Shown in pieces: positions 25,371 to 32,407 of a stretch of DNA of 64,000 nucleotides (the first letter of the stretch is position 1; each line of letters begins with the position of its first letter). The stretch covers positions 62,001 through 126,000 of the forward strand of contig BBYL01000021.1 of assembly GCA_001570385.1 (NCBI GenBank), given 5' to 3'. Both the position numbers and the translations under genes were made by a program. A model generated the notes under the pieces. That model saw nothing but the letters and a program-made list of their open reading frames with translations, was not told the DNA's origin and did no database searches. The DNA comes from Microtetraspora glauca (lineage in GTDB: Bacteria > Actinomycetota > Actinomycetes > Streptosporangiales > Streptosporangiaceae).

Positions 25371-25386
25371 TGTGAGGTGCTTCACA
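25371..25386. promoter_or_regulatory. CRP/GlxR-type palindrome
   Basis: TGTGA-GGTGCT-TCACA is a perfect match to the TGTGA-N6-TCACA consensus of cAMP-receptor-type regulators. It lies between the ECF41 stop and the FAD oxidoreductase, 71 bp before the latter's start. CTTCACA inside it also partly resembles the ECF41 -35 TGTCACA (5 of 7). Confidence 0.5.
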
Positions 25387-25456
25387 TCGCGTTCCTGTCA
25401 GGGATCGGCGGGCCGCCCGGTTCAAGTGGCAAACACGCGCGACAGGAGCCAAGGAA

Positions 25457-26653
25457 ATGCAGCACCGCATCATCGTCCTCGGAGCCGGGTACACCGGAGC
25501 CATCGCCGCCGGCCGCCTCGCCAAGCGGCTCCGCCGCGAGGATGTCGCCATCACCCTCGTCAACGCCGAGCCCGACTTCGTCGAACGCGTCCGCATGCAC
25601 CAGCTGGCGGCCGGCCAGGACCTCAAGCCCCGGCCATTCAGCGAGATGCTCGCGGGCACCGGCGTCGATCTGAGGCTCGCGAAGGTCACCGACGTCGATG
25701 TCGACGCGATGACCGTCGCCGTCATCGACGCGAACGGCGCCGAAGAACTCGCCTACGACACGCTCGTCTACGCCCTCGGCAGCGGCTGGAACGCCCAAGG
25801 CGTCCCCGGGACCGCCGAGCACGCCTATGAGATCGCCGGCCGCCCCGGAGCACTCCGACTGCGCGAGCGCCTTGCCCGCCTCGACGCCGGGCAGACCGTG
25901 GTCGTCGTCGGTGGCGGCCTCACCGGCCTGGAGGCCGCGACCGAGATCGCCGAGGCCCGTCCGGACCTCGACGTCGCCCTCGCCGCCCGCGGCGAACTCG
26001 GCGACTGGCTCGCGCCTAAGGGCCGCGAGCACCTGCGGAAGGTCTTCGGCAAGCTCGGGATCACCGTGCACGAGCACGCCGCCGTCACCGGCGTCGAGGC
26101 CGACCGTGTCACCACCGCCGACGGCAAGGCCATCCCGGCGGCGGTCACCGTGTGGACCACCGGCTTCGCGGTTCACCCGATCGCGAAGGCGACCACCCTG
26201 GAGGTCACCGGCACCGGCCAGATCGTGGTCGACGGGACCATGCGCTCGGTCTCGCACCCGGACGTGTACGCCGTCGGCGACGCGGCCATGGCGATGGGCC
26301 CCGGGGACAAGCCGCTGCGAATGTCGTGCGCCTCGGGAACCCCGGCCGCGTGGCAGGCCGCCGACGCGATCGCGGCGCGCCTGACCGGCGGGAAGCTTCC
26401 GAACGCGCCGATCCGCTACTTCAACCAGTGCATCTCACTGGGCCGCAAGGAGGGCTTGATCCAGTACGTCACCGCCGATGACCGCGCCGTGCAGGCGGTT
26501 CTGACCGGACGGCTCGCCGCCGTCTACAAGGAGTTGGTCTGCAAGGGCGCCGCCTGGGGCGTCGCCAACCCGACGCTCGGGCTGCCGACCCGGCGCCGCC
26601 GCGTCACGCGGGAGAGGGCCACGGCGGGCTCGGCCGTCAAGGCGCCGGCGTAG
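25457..26653 (+). CDS. NAD(P)/FAD-dependent oxidoreductase (NDH-2-like)
   Basis: Flavoprotein of 398 residues with two Rossmann folds. RIIVLGAGYTGAIAAGRLAK binds FAD, TVVVVGGGLTGLEAATEIAE binds NAD(P)H, and VYAVGDAAMAMGPGDKPLRM is the second FAD motif. It resembles type II NADH dehydrogenases but lacks an obvious C-terminal membrane anchor, and may pass electrons to quinones or another acceptor. AAGGA precedes the ATG. As the neighbour of an ECF41 sigma gene it is the expected regulatory target; a CRP-like palindrome upstream suggests a second input. Confidence 0.9.
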   Translation: MQHRIIVLGAGYTGAIAAGRLAKRLRREDVAITLVNAEPDFVERVRMHQLAAGQDLKPRPFSEMLAGTGVDLRLAKVTDVDVDAMTVAVIDANGAEELAYDTLVYALGSGWNAQGVPGTAEHAYEIAGRPGALRLRERLARLDAGQTVVVVGGGLTGLEAATEIAEARPDLDVALAARGELGDWLAPKGREHLRKVFGKLGITVHEHAAVTGVEADRVTTADGKAIPAAVTVWTTGFAVHPIAKATTLEVTGTGQIVVDGTMRSVSHPDVYAVGDAAMAMGPGDKPLRMSCASGTPAAWQAADAIAARLTGGKLPNAPIRYFNQCISLGRKEGLIQYVTADDRAVQAVLTGRLAAVYKELVCKGAAWGVANPTLGLPTRRRRVTRERATAGSAVKAPA

Positions 26654-26959
26654 AGCACGAAGCGAACCGGGCGCCCTCGATGTGAGGGCACTCGCTTCGG
26701 ATCGGGGTTCTTCTCCCGAACATGTCCCCAGCCGCCGGATAGCGCAGCGTCGTTTCCGTCTCGGCGACAGGCTATGCGGCCCGGTCCGGTCCGGGAGAAG
26801 CGCGCGTTCCCTGAGCCATGGGGCGAGTTGCGCCGGGCGGAGCTCGGCGCTGCCACAGCCAGGCCATCCTGTCCCGCCGTACTGCGCCGAGGATCCGGCG
26901 TCAGGCGGCGGTACTGCGCCGTTGCCGCGCCGCCATCGCGGCCGGGCAGGAACGCGACT

Positions 26960-27190
26960 CGAGTTCGACCTGGAGGCGCTGGCGGAACGGTTCGGGTCGG
27001 CGGCGCGGGTGATTCCGCGCGGGTCGCTGATCACCCTCCTGGAGAGCGGGCTGCCGGAGGGGACCGTACAGTTCGGCGCGCGACTCGCGGAACTGCGGGC
27101 AGACGAGGACGGCGTACGGGTGCGGACGCAGACAGGTCAGGAGCACAGCGGTGACTTCCTGGTCGGAGCCGACGGTGCGCACTCGCGGGT
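26960..27190 (+). pseudogene. Fragment of an FAD-dependent aromatic monooxygenase
   Basis: Part of the 26654-27511 gap reads FDLEALAERFGSAARVIPRG, LARLAELRADEDGVRVRTQ-like text and DFLVGADGAHSRVRALV. The last is the GD motif of PHBH-type flavin monooxygenases. The N-terminal GxGxxG segment and the C-terminal substrate domain are absent, so it is a remnant. The flanks of the gap show nothing else recognisable apart from the operator at 27456-27480. Confidence 0.55.
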
Positions 27191-27455
27191 GCGTGCCCTC
27201 GTCGTGGGCGGTGGCAAGGCGGCCCTGGCCTCCACGGTCGCCTCGCGCAGCCTCGCGGTGTCCGGCCCGAGGACATTGACGCAGAGCGAGTACCTCATGC
27301 GCATGAATGGCGCCGCGCCGCCGGGTCTCGCCACTCGGGGGTTCGGTCGGCTGCTGCGCGCCCTCAGCAGCCGGATCTGCCGCCGGCGCCGACCTTTCCA
27401 ACCAGGCGGCCATCATCTCGATCTGGTGGCCGACGTGGCCCGACATCCCCCATCA

Positions 27456-27480
27456 TTACAACTTGCGATCAAATGATCGC
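27456..27480. promoter_or_regulatory. Operator region of the lipocalin-prenyl synthase gene
   Basis: Two elements abut. TTACAACTTG (27456-27465) is one of three YTACAANTWG motifs in this locus. GCGATCA-AA-TGATCGC (27465-27480) is a perfect 7-2-7 palindrome ending 31 bp before the preferred GTG start. Both suit control by the MarR regulator encoded downstream. Confidence 0.5.
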
Positions 27481-27511
27481 CGACAGTGGCGGCGGTGAAG
27501 GGGTGCATGCT

Positions 27512-29791
27512 GTGGTTACCGAGCGAAAGATCCCCGCGGAGTGGATGACGAGCTGGCCTCGTCCCGGCGAACCGATCGATGTGGACACGCAGGACCTGCC
27601 GCACCTCGACTGCGGTACCGAGTGGTGGCGGTTCGCCGCCGACCTGCGCGATGAGCGCGGGGAAGAGCTCCAGTTGATGGTCAACTTCCTGAGTCACCGG
27701 ACCGCCAGGACAGATGGCAGCCCGCTGGTCTCTCACGGGTTTTACTGGGCGCACAGCGCCGCGTGCGGTTCGACGTACCGGGCCGAGACCTGGCGTGATG
27801 CCGGCGCGGTGGAGCTGACCTGTATGGATACCGCCAGAGGCTGGGACCCGTGCCTGCACGAGGCGGTACAGGAGGCATGTTCGGGTGGGCGGCCGATCCC
27901 CCCTGACCGGCTGTTGCCCGGCCCGGTCCGAATCGCCGGTGATCGGCTGCGTCTGGATTTCGGCGGTGTCGCCGAACTGTCCAAAGAAGCCGAGGGCAGC
28001 TATCGGATCGTCCTGCGCGACGACCAGGAGAGCTGGCATCTGCGGTTGCGCGGCCTCAAGCCCGCCGTGCCGGAAGCGGTGCATCTGGGAGCACCGCTCG
28101 GAGTGGACGAGGGGCGCTGCACCTATGTCGTGCCTCGCTTGGCGGTGAGTGCCACGCGGAGTCGGCAAGGGCGGCAGATCGCCGCGTTGTCCGGGGTGGC
28201 GATGTACCAGCACGCCTTCGGCGCCGCCGACTTCCCGCAGGCCGGCACCCGTACGCCGATCGACCACAGTCGGACGTGGGCCGGAGTGCATCTGGACAAC
28301 GGGTGGGAGGTGTTGGCCTTCCAAGCCCGCACCGCGGATGTCGCGGGGGGCAGGGTGGCCGACCGGCCCGCGTCCGTGGTGCTCGTGGCGCCCGACGGCA
28401 CTCGTCATGAGGCGTCGGCGCAGCTCACCGGGGCCGCGTCGTGGACCTCGACGACGACACTGAACTCCTATCCCACCGTCTGGCAGATCGAAGCACCCCA
28501 GGCGGGATTGTCACTGCGGGTCCGCGCCCGCTTCCCCGAGCAGGAACGGCGCGCCGTCTTCGGCCTGGGCGCGCTGCTGGAAGCCGGCGCCACGGCCGAA
28601 GGAGCGCTGTACGGCCGGCCGGTCCGCGGCCGTGGCTGGCTGGAGGTCCTGCCCTTCAACCGCATCCTCAGCTTCGAGCGCCATATGGAGCGGTTGCGTG
28701 AGATCACCCACGCCGAGGTCGTGCGCCTGTATCCCGATGCTCCCGAACCTGTCGCGATGGCCGCGCTGGCCGGGCTGGACATCCGCTCCGAACCGCTCAT
28801 CGACGTCGTCGCCGAGCCGTTGCACCGCTCGCTGGTACTGCCGGTCCGGCACATGGCCGACGCCATGGGCAAGGGCTGGCGCAGCTACGCCGCGATCGCG
28901 GCGATGGAGATGCTGGGTGTCAGCAGTCAGCCGTATCGGGAACTGACGGCGCTGGCCGAACTGCTGCACACGGGCAGTCTCATCGTCGACGACGTGGAGG
29001 ACAACGCCCCGATGCGCCGGGGTCGAGCGGCTGTTCACGCGGTGTTCGGCCCGGCTACCGCCATCAACACCGGGACACACGCCTACTTCGTATTCGACCA
29101 GATCGTCCGCGACCTGCTGCCCGATGACCCGCGACGACGGCTGCGCCTGTATCAGGCGTACCTGGACGGCCTGCGCCGCAACCACGCCGGCCAGGCGCTG
29201 GACATCCTCGGCCACCACGACGCCATGGACGCCGCCATTGACGCAGGGGACCCCACCACAGTGCTGCAGCGGGTGCGGACCACGCACCGTCTCAAAACCG
29301 GCGGAGTGGTCCGCGGTGTGGGCGAGTTCGGTGCGATTCTGGCCGGAGCGGATGGCGAGCGGTTCGCCGCGATCAGCGCCTATTACGAGGCCGTGGGGCT
29401 GGCCTACCAGATCAGCGATGACGTCGCGGACCTGCGCGGCGTGCTGACCTCTTCCACGGACGCCGACTCCCGAATCGCCAAGCTCGCCGGTGAGGACATC
29501 CGCGAGGCCAAGGTCACCCTGCCCCTGGCCCACGCCGTCACCCTGCTGCCCCAGCCTCGGCTACGGGAGATCTGGGACATCGTCCGCGCCGGCAACGCCG
29601 ACCGGGCCGCCGCGGCCGACGTCGTCGAAACCCTGCAGCGCTGCGGCGCCATCGCGGCCTGCCTCGCCGAAGCCCGCCATGTGATCGATCAGACCTGGCA
29701 GCCGCTGCAGGATCTGCTGCCCGTCAACCATCACACTGTCATGATCCGCGCGCTCGGCATCTACGCCGCCCAGCGGCATCTCGACGAATGA
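27512..29791 (+). CDS. CrtC/AttH-type lipocalin fused to all-trans polyprenyl diphosphate synthase
   Basis: Unusual 759-residue two-domain protein. Residues about 1-380 look like a CrtC/AttH lipocalin-like fold: LDCGTEWWRFAADLRDERGE, SHGFYWAHSAACGSTYRAET, GWEVLAFQARTADVAG and a closing VRGRGWLEV. Residues about 400-759 are an E-type isoprenyl diphosphate synthase. The first Asp-rich motif DDVED is at 493-497, followed by the RRG-x-x-x-H element; then THRLKTGG, and the second motif DDVAD at 636-640. All magnesium-binding aspartates are present, and small residues before the first motif suggest a long product. The prenyl domain should make a polyprenyl diphosphate; the lipocalin domain may cyclise, hydrate or hold it. 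GTG at 27512 has GAAGGGG upstream; ATG at 27473 is the alternative. Confidence 0.82.
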   Translation: MVTERKIPAEWMTSWPRPGEPIDVDTQDLPHLDCGTEWWRFAADLRDERGEELQLMVNFLSHRTARTDGSPLVSHGFYWAHSAACGSTYRAETWRDAGAVELTCMDTARGWDPCLHEAVQEACSGGRPIPPDRLLPGPVRIAGDRLRLDFGGVAELSKEAEGSYRIVLRDDQESWHLRLRGLKPAVPEAVHLGAPLGVDEGRCTYVVPRLAVSATRSRQGRQIAALSGVAMYQHAFGAADFPQAGTRTPIDHSRTWAGVHLDNGWEVLAFQARTADVAGGRVADRPASVVLVAPDGTRHEASAQLTGAASWTSTTTLNSYPTVWQIEAPQAGLSLRVRARFPEQERRAVFGLGALLEAGATAEGALYGRPVRGRGWLEVLPFNRILSFERHMERLREITHAEVVRLYPDAPEPVAMAALAGLDIRSEPLIDVVAEPLHRSLVLPVRHMADAMGKGWRSYAAIAAMEMLGVSSQPYRELTALAELLHTGSLIVDDVEDNAPMRRGRAAVHAVFGPATAINTGTHAYFVFDQIVRDLLPDDPRRRLRLYQAYLDGLRRNHAGQALDILGHHDAMDAAIDAGDPTTVLQRVRTTHRLKTGGVVRGVGEFGAILAGADGERFAAISAYYEAVGLAYQISDDVADLRGVLTSSTDADSRIAKLAGEDIREAKVTLPLAHAVTLLPQPRLREIWDIVRAGNADRAAAADVVETLQRCGAIAACLAEARHVIDQTWQPLQDLLPVNHHTVMIRALGIYAAQRHLDE

Positions 29792-29808
29792 CCCCTCCCA
29801 CCGGCCTG

Positions 29809-29845
29809 TTGGGCATGGTGCCTCTTTCGGCTACGCTACAAGTAG
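29809..29845 (+). promoter_or_regulatory. Promoter and overlapping operator of the marR-like gene
   Basis: TTGGGC (29809-29814) and TACGCT (29832-29837) are separated by 17 bp and form a plausible sigma-70-type promoter. CTAC-AA-GTAG (29836-29845), with perfect arms, overlaps the -10/start region. This is a repressor-like position for the MarR protein. Confidence 0.5.
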
Positions 29846-29875
29846 TCAGGAAGCCTTAGAAGGTTGGTTTATAAA

Positions 29876-30355
29876 GTGACCGAAGAACCTGCACGTGCGG
29901 CGCCGTTCCTGCCACAGCTCATCGGTCAGGCCTTCAACCTGATCCTCGACGAGCTCTACCACCACCTTGTCGAGGCCGGACACGAGGATCTGCGACCCAC
30001 CCACTGCCTGAATGTGTTCCGGTTCATGGACTGCGACGGCACCCGGCCCACCACGCTGGCCCGCCGAGCCGGGATGACCCCTCAGGCGATGAGCGAGCTC
30101 GTGGGCTACCTGGAACAACGCGACTATGTGCGACGTGTCCCTGACCCGACCGACGGCCGGGGCCGTGTCGTCATCTACGCCGACCGGGGGACCCGCGCCG
30201 CCGAGATCAGCGCCGGGTACTTCGCGGACTTGGAGGCCCGCTGGGGTGCGATCGTCGGATCCGACCGCCTCCAGGACGTCAATTCCGCTCTCGCTCAGAT
30301 CCTCGACGCCGCCCCAGCTCACGGCGCCCGCAAGTCGAGAGTCCCCGCACCATGA
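29876..30355 (+). CDS. MarR-family regulator
   Basis: Winged-helix regulator of 159 residues. Segments LIGQAFNLILDELYHHLVEA, GTRPTTLARRAGMTPQAMSE and LVGYLEQRDYVRRVPDPTDG (recognition helix followed by the wing, DPTDGRGR) define the family. MarR proteins dissociate from DNA on binding phenolic or hydrophobic ligands. Start uncertain: GTG at 29876 follows AGAAGG with 12-bp spacing; TTG at 29864 is too close to that site. It overlaps the methyltransferase by 4 bp and is likely the local repressor of the terpenoid-type locus. Confidence 0.87.
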   Translation: MTEEPARAAPFLPQLIGQAFNLILDELYHHLVEAGHEDLRPTHCLNVFRFMDCDGTRPTTLARRAGMTPQAMSELVGYLEQRDYVRRVPDPTDGRGRVVIYADRGTRAAEISAGYFADLEARWGAIVGSDRLQDVNSALAQILDAAPAHGARKSRVPAP

Positions 30356-30972
30356 GCCGGCCATCCGGAGCGCTCGTCAACTACTGGGACCGGCAGGCGG
30401 CCACCTACGACAGAAGGTTGGCCGGGGTCGAACGCCGGTTCTTGGCGGACAGCCGCCGCTGGGTCTGCAGCCGGGCCCGCGGCGCCACTCTGGAGATCGC
30501 CATCGGCACCGGCGCCAACCTCCCCCACTACCCTGACGACGTCGACCTGACCGGCATCGACTGGAGTCCCGCCATGGTCCACGCCGCACACAGGCGGGCA
30601 GACCGGGTCCACCGGGCCGTCAGTCTCCACCAAGCCGACGCGACCGCGCTGCCCTTCCCCGCGGCGGCGTTCGACACCGTCGTCAGCACCTTCGCCCTGT
30701 GCTGCATCCCCGACGAACGTGCCGCTCTCGTTGAGGCGCTCCGCGTACTGCGGCCCGGGGGCCATCTACTGCTCGCCGACCACGTCGCGGCGTCCTTCTG
30801 GCCGCTGCGTGCACTCCAGCACGCCGTGGACCTGGTCAGCGTCCCCCTGCAGGGCGAGCACTACACCCGCCGCCCCGTCACCACCCTGCGTGGTCTCGGT
30901 GTCGTCATCGAGGAGACCGAGCGCCTGACCATGGGCGCGATCGAACGCGTCAACGCCCGTAAGCCCCACTGA
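30352..30972 (+). CDS. Class I SAM-dependent methyltransferase
   Basis: UbiE-like methyltransferase of 206 residues. The SAM-binding motif I is TLEIAIGTGANLPHYPDDVD, followed by LTGIDWSPAMVHAAHRRA, motif DATALPFPAAAFDTVVSTFA and LRVLRPGGHLLLADHV. Such enzymes methylate quinones, phospholipids or natural products. Coupled to the marR-like gene by an ATGA overlap and downstream of the lipocalin-prenyl synthase, it could decorate the isoprenoid product. The gene ends 44 bp before the left end of the IS256 element. Confidence 0.88.
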   Translation: MSRPSGALVNYWDRQAATYDRRLAGVERRFLADSRRWVCSRARGATLEIAIGTGANLPHYPDDVDLTGIDWSPAMVHAAHRRADRVHRAVSLHQADATALPFPAAAFDTVVSTFALCCIPDERAALVEALRVLRPGGHLLLADHVAASFWPLRALQHAVDLVSVPLQGEHYTRRPVTTLRGLGVVIEETERLTMGAIERVNARKPH

Positions 30973-31016
30973 CCCGAGCGGACCCGCGGCCTCACGCCTC
31001 ACCACGGCCGGGGGCG

Positions 31017-32407
31017 GGGTCTGTCCAATCAACGGTGTAACTCGGTTTTGATTGGTTCTACTGGGCGGTTGGGGTCAGACGGCCTTCGAAGGTGATGGCG
31101 AACGCGTTCAAGGCGGCCTTCCAGCGGGTCACCCAGCGTTTGCGGCCCTTGCCGGTCGGGTCCAGGCTCATGATCGCCATGTAGACGCACTTGAGCGCGG
31201 CCTGCTCGTTGGGGAAGTGGCCTCGGGCCTTGACCGCCCGGCGGATCCGGGCGTTGACCGACTCGATCGCGTTCGTCGAGCAGATCACCCGGCGGATCTC
31301 GACATCGAAGTTGAGGAAGGGCACGAACTCGGCCCAGGCGTCACTCCACAGCTTGACGATCGCCGGATACTTCTCGCCCCAGGCCTCGGTGAACTCACCG
31401 AACCGCTCCCGCGCGGCGGCCTCCGTCGGCGCGGTGTAGACCGGCCGCAGCGCCTTGGCGATGGCGTCCCAATGCTGGCGGCCGGCGTAGCGGAAGGAGG
31501 CACGCAGCAGGTGCACCACACACGTCTGCACCACCGCCTGGGGCCAGACCTGCTCGATCGCCTGCGGCAGCCCTTTGAGACCGTCGCAGACCATCATCAG
31601 GACGTCCCCGACGCCCCGGTTTTTGATCTCCGTCAGCACGTGCAGCCAGAACTTGGCGCCCTCGCCACCGTCACCGGCCCACAGCCCAAGGATGTCGCGC
31701 TCGCCGTCCACGGTGACCGCCAAGGCGACGTAGATGGGCCGGTTGGCGACCTGCCCATCGCGGATCTTCACGTGGATCGCGTCGATGAACACGACCGGGT
31801 AGACGGCGTCCAGCGGCCGGTTCTGCCACTCGGCCATGCCCTCGATCACCTTGTCGGTGATGGTGGAGATGGTCTGCTTGGAGACCTCGGCTCCGTAGAC
31901 CTCGGCCAGGTGAGCGGAGATCTCACCGGTGGTCAGGCCCTTGGCGGCCAGCGAGATGACCATCTCATCGACGCCGGACAGGCGCCGCTGCCGCTTGCGC
32001 ACGATCTTCGGTTCAAAGCTGGCGTCTCGGTCTCGGGGGACCGCGATCTCGACCGGCCCGACGTCGGTGATGACCGTCTTGGTACGGGTGCCGTTGCGGG
32101 TGTTGCCGCTACCACGACCGGCTGGGTCGTGTTTGTCGTAGCCCAGGTGGTCGGTGATCTCACCTTCCAGAGCCGACTCCAGCACCAGCTTGGTCAGCCG
32201 GCCCAGCAGCCCGTTCTCACCGACCAGCTCGAGCCCTTCGGCGCGGGCCTGGCCGACCAGCTTGGCCACCAGCTCGCGATCCGACGCTTCGCGTTCTTTC
32301 CGCGTCACCGCGGTGTCCTCCAGGTCCGTCGTTTCGGATGCCTGGGTCACCGTACTTGTCATAGGTGTCCCCTTGATCAGGAGTTACACCGTTGTTCTTA
32401 CAGTCCC
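31017..32407. mobile_element. IS256-family insertion sequence
   Basis: A 1391-bp element bounded by 27-bp terminal inverted repeats, 31017-31043 and 32381-32407, identical at 22 of 27 positions. The inner 14 bp (CAACGGTGTAACTC) are perfect. One intact transposase gene fills it. Flanking 8-mers CGGGGGCG and GCGGGGCG agree in 6 of 8 positions, so a clean target duplication is not preserved. It separates the methyltransferase from the MMPL gene and supplies the latter's last codons. Confidence 0.85.
31058..32362 (-). CDS. IS256-family transposase
   Basis: Mutator-type DDE transposase of 434 residues, apparently intact. Typical segments are ENGLLGRLTKLVLESALEGE, DHLGYDKHDPAGRGSGNTRN, the first catalytic Asp in PVVFIDAIHVKIRDGQVANR, the CDGLKGLPQAIEQVWPQAVV block with the second Asp, and TNAIESVNARIRRAVKARGH carrying the final acidic residue. 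It catalyses cut/copy transposition of the element in which it lies. ATG at 32362. Full length for the family, so the element may be active. Confidence 0.95.
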   Translation of the reverse strand: MTSTVTQASETTDLEDTAVTRKEREASDRELVAKLVGQARAEGLELVGENGLLGRLTKLVLESALEGEITDHLGYDKHDPAGRGSGNTRNGTRTKTVITDVGPVEIAVPRDRDASFEPKIVRKRQRRLSGVDEMVISLAAKGLTTGEISAHLAEVYGAEVSKQTISTITDKVIEGMAEWQNRPLDAVYPVVFIDAIHVKIRDGQVANRPIYVALAVTVDGERDILGLWAGDGGEGAKFWLHVLTEIKNRGVGDVLMMVCDGLKGLPQAIEQVWPQAVVQTCVVHLLRASFRYAGRQHWDAIAKALRPVYTAPTEAAARERFGEFTEAWGEKYPAIVKLWSDAWAEFVPFLNFDVEIRRVICSTNAIESVNARIRRAVKARGHFPNEQAALKCVYMAIMSLDPTGKGRKRWVTRWKAALNAFAITFEGRLTPTAQ

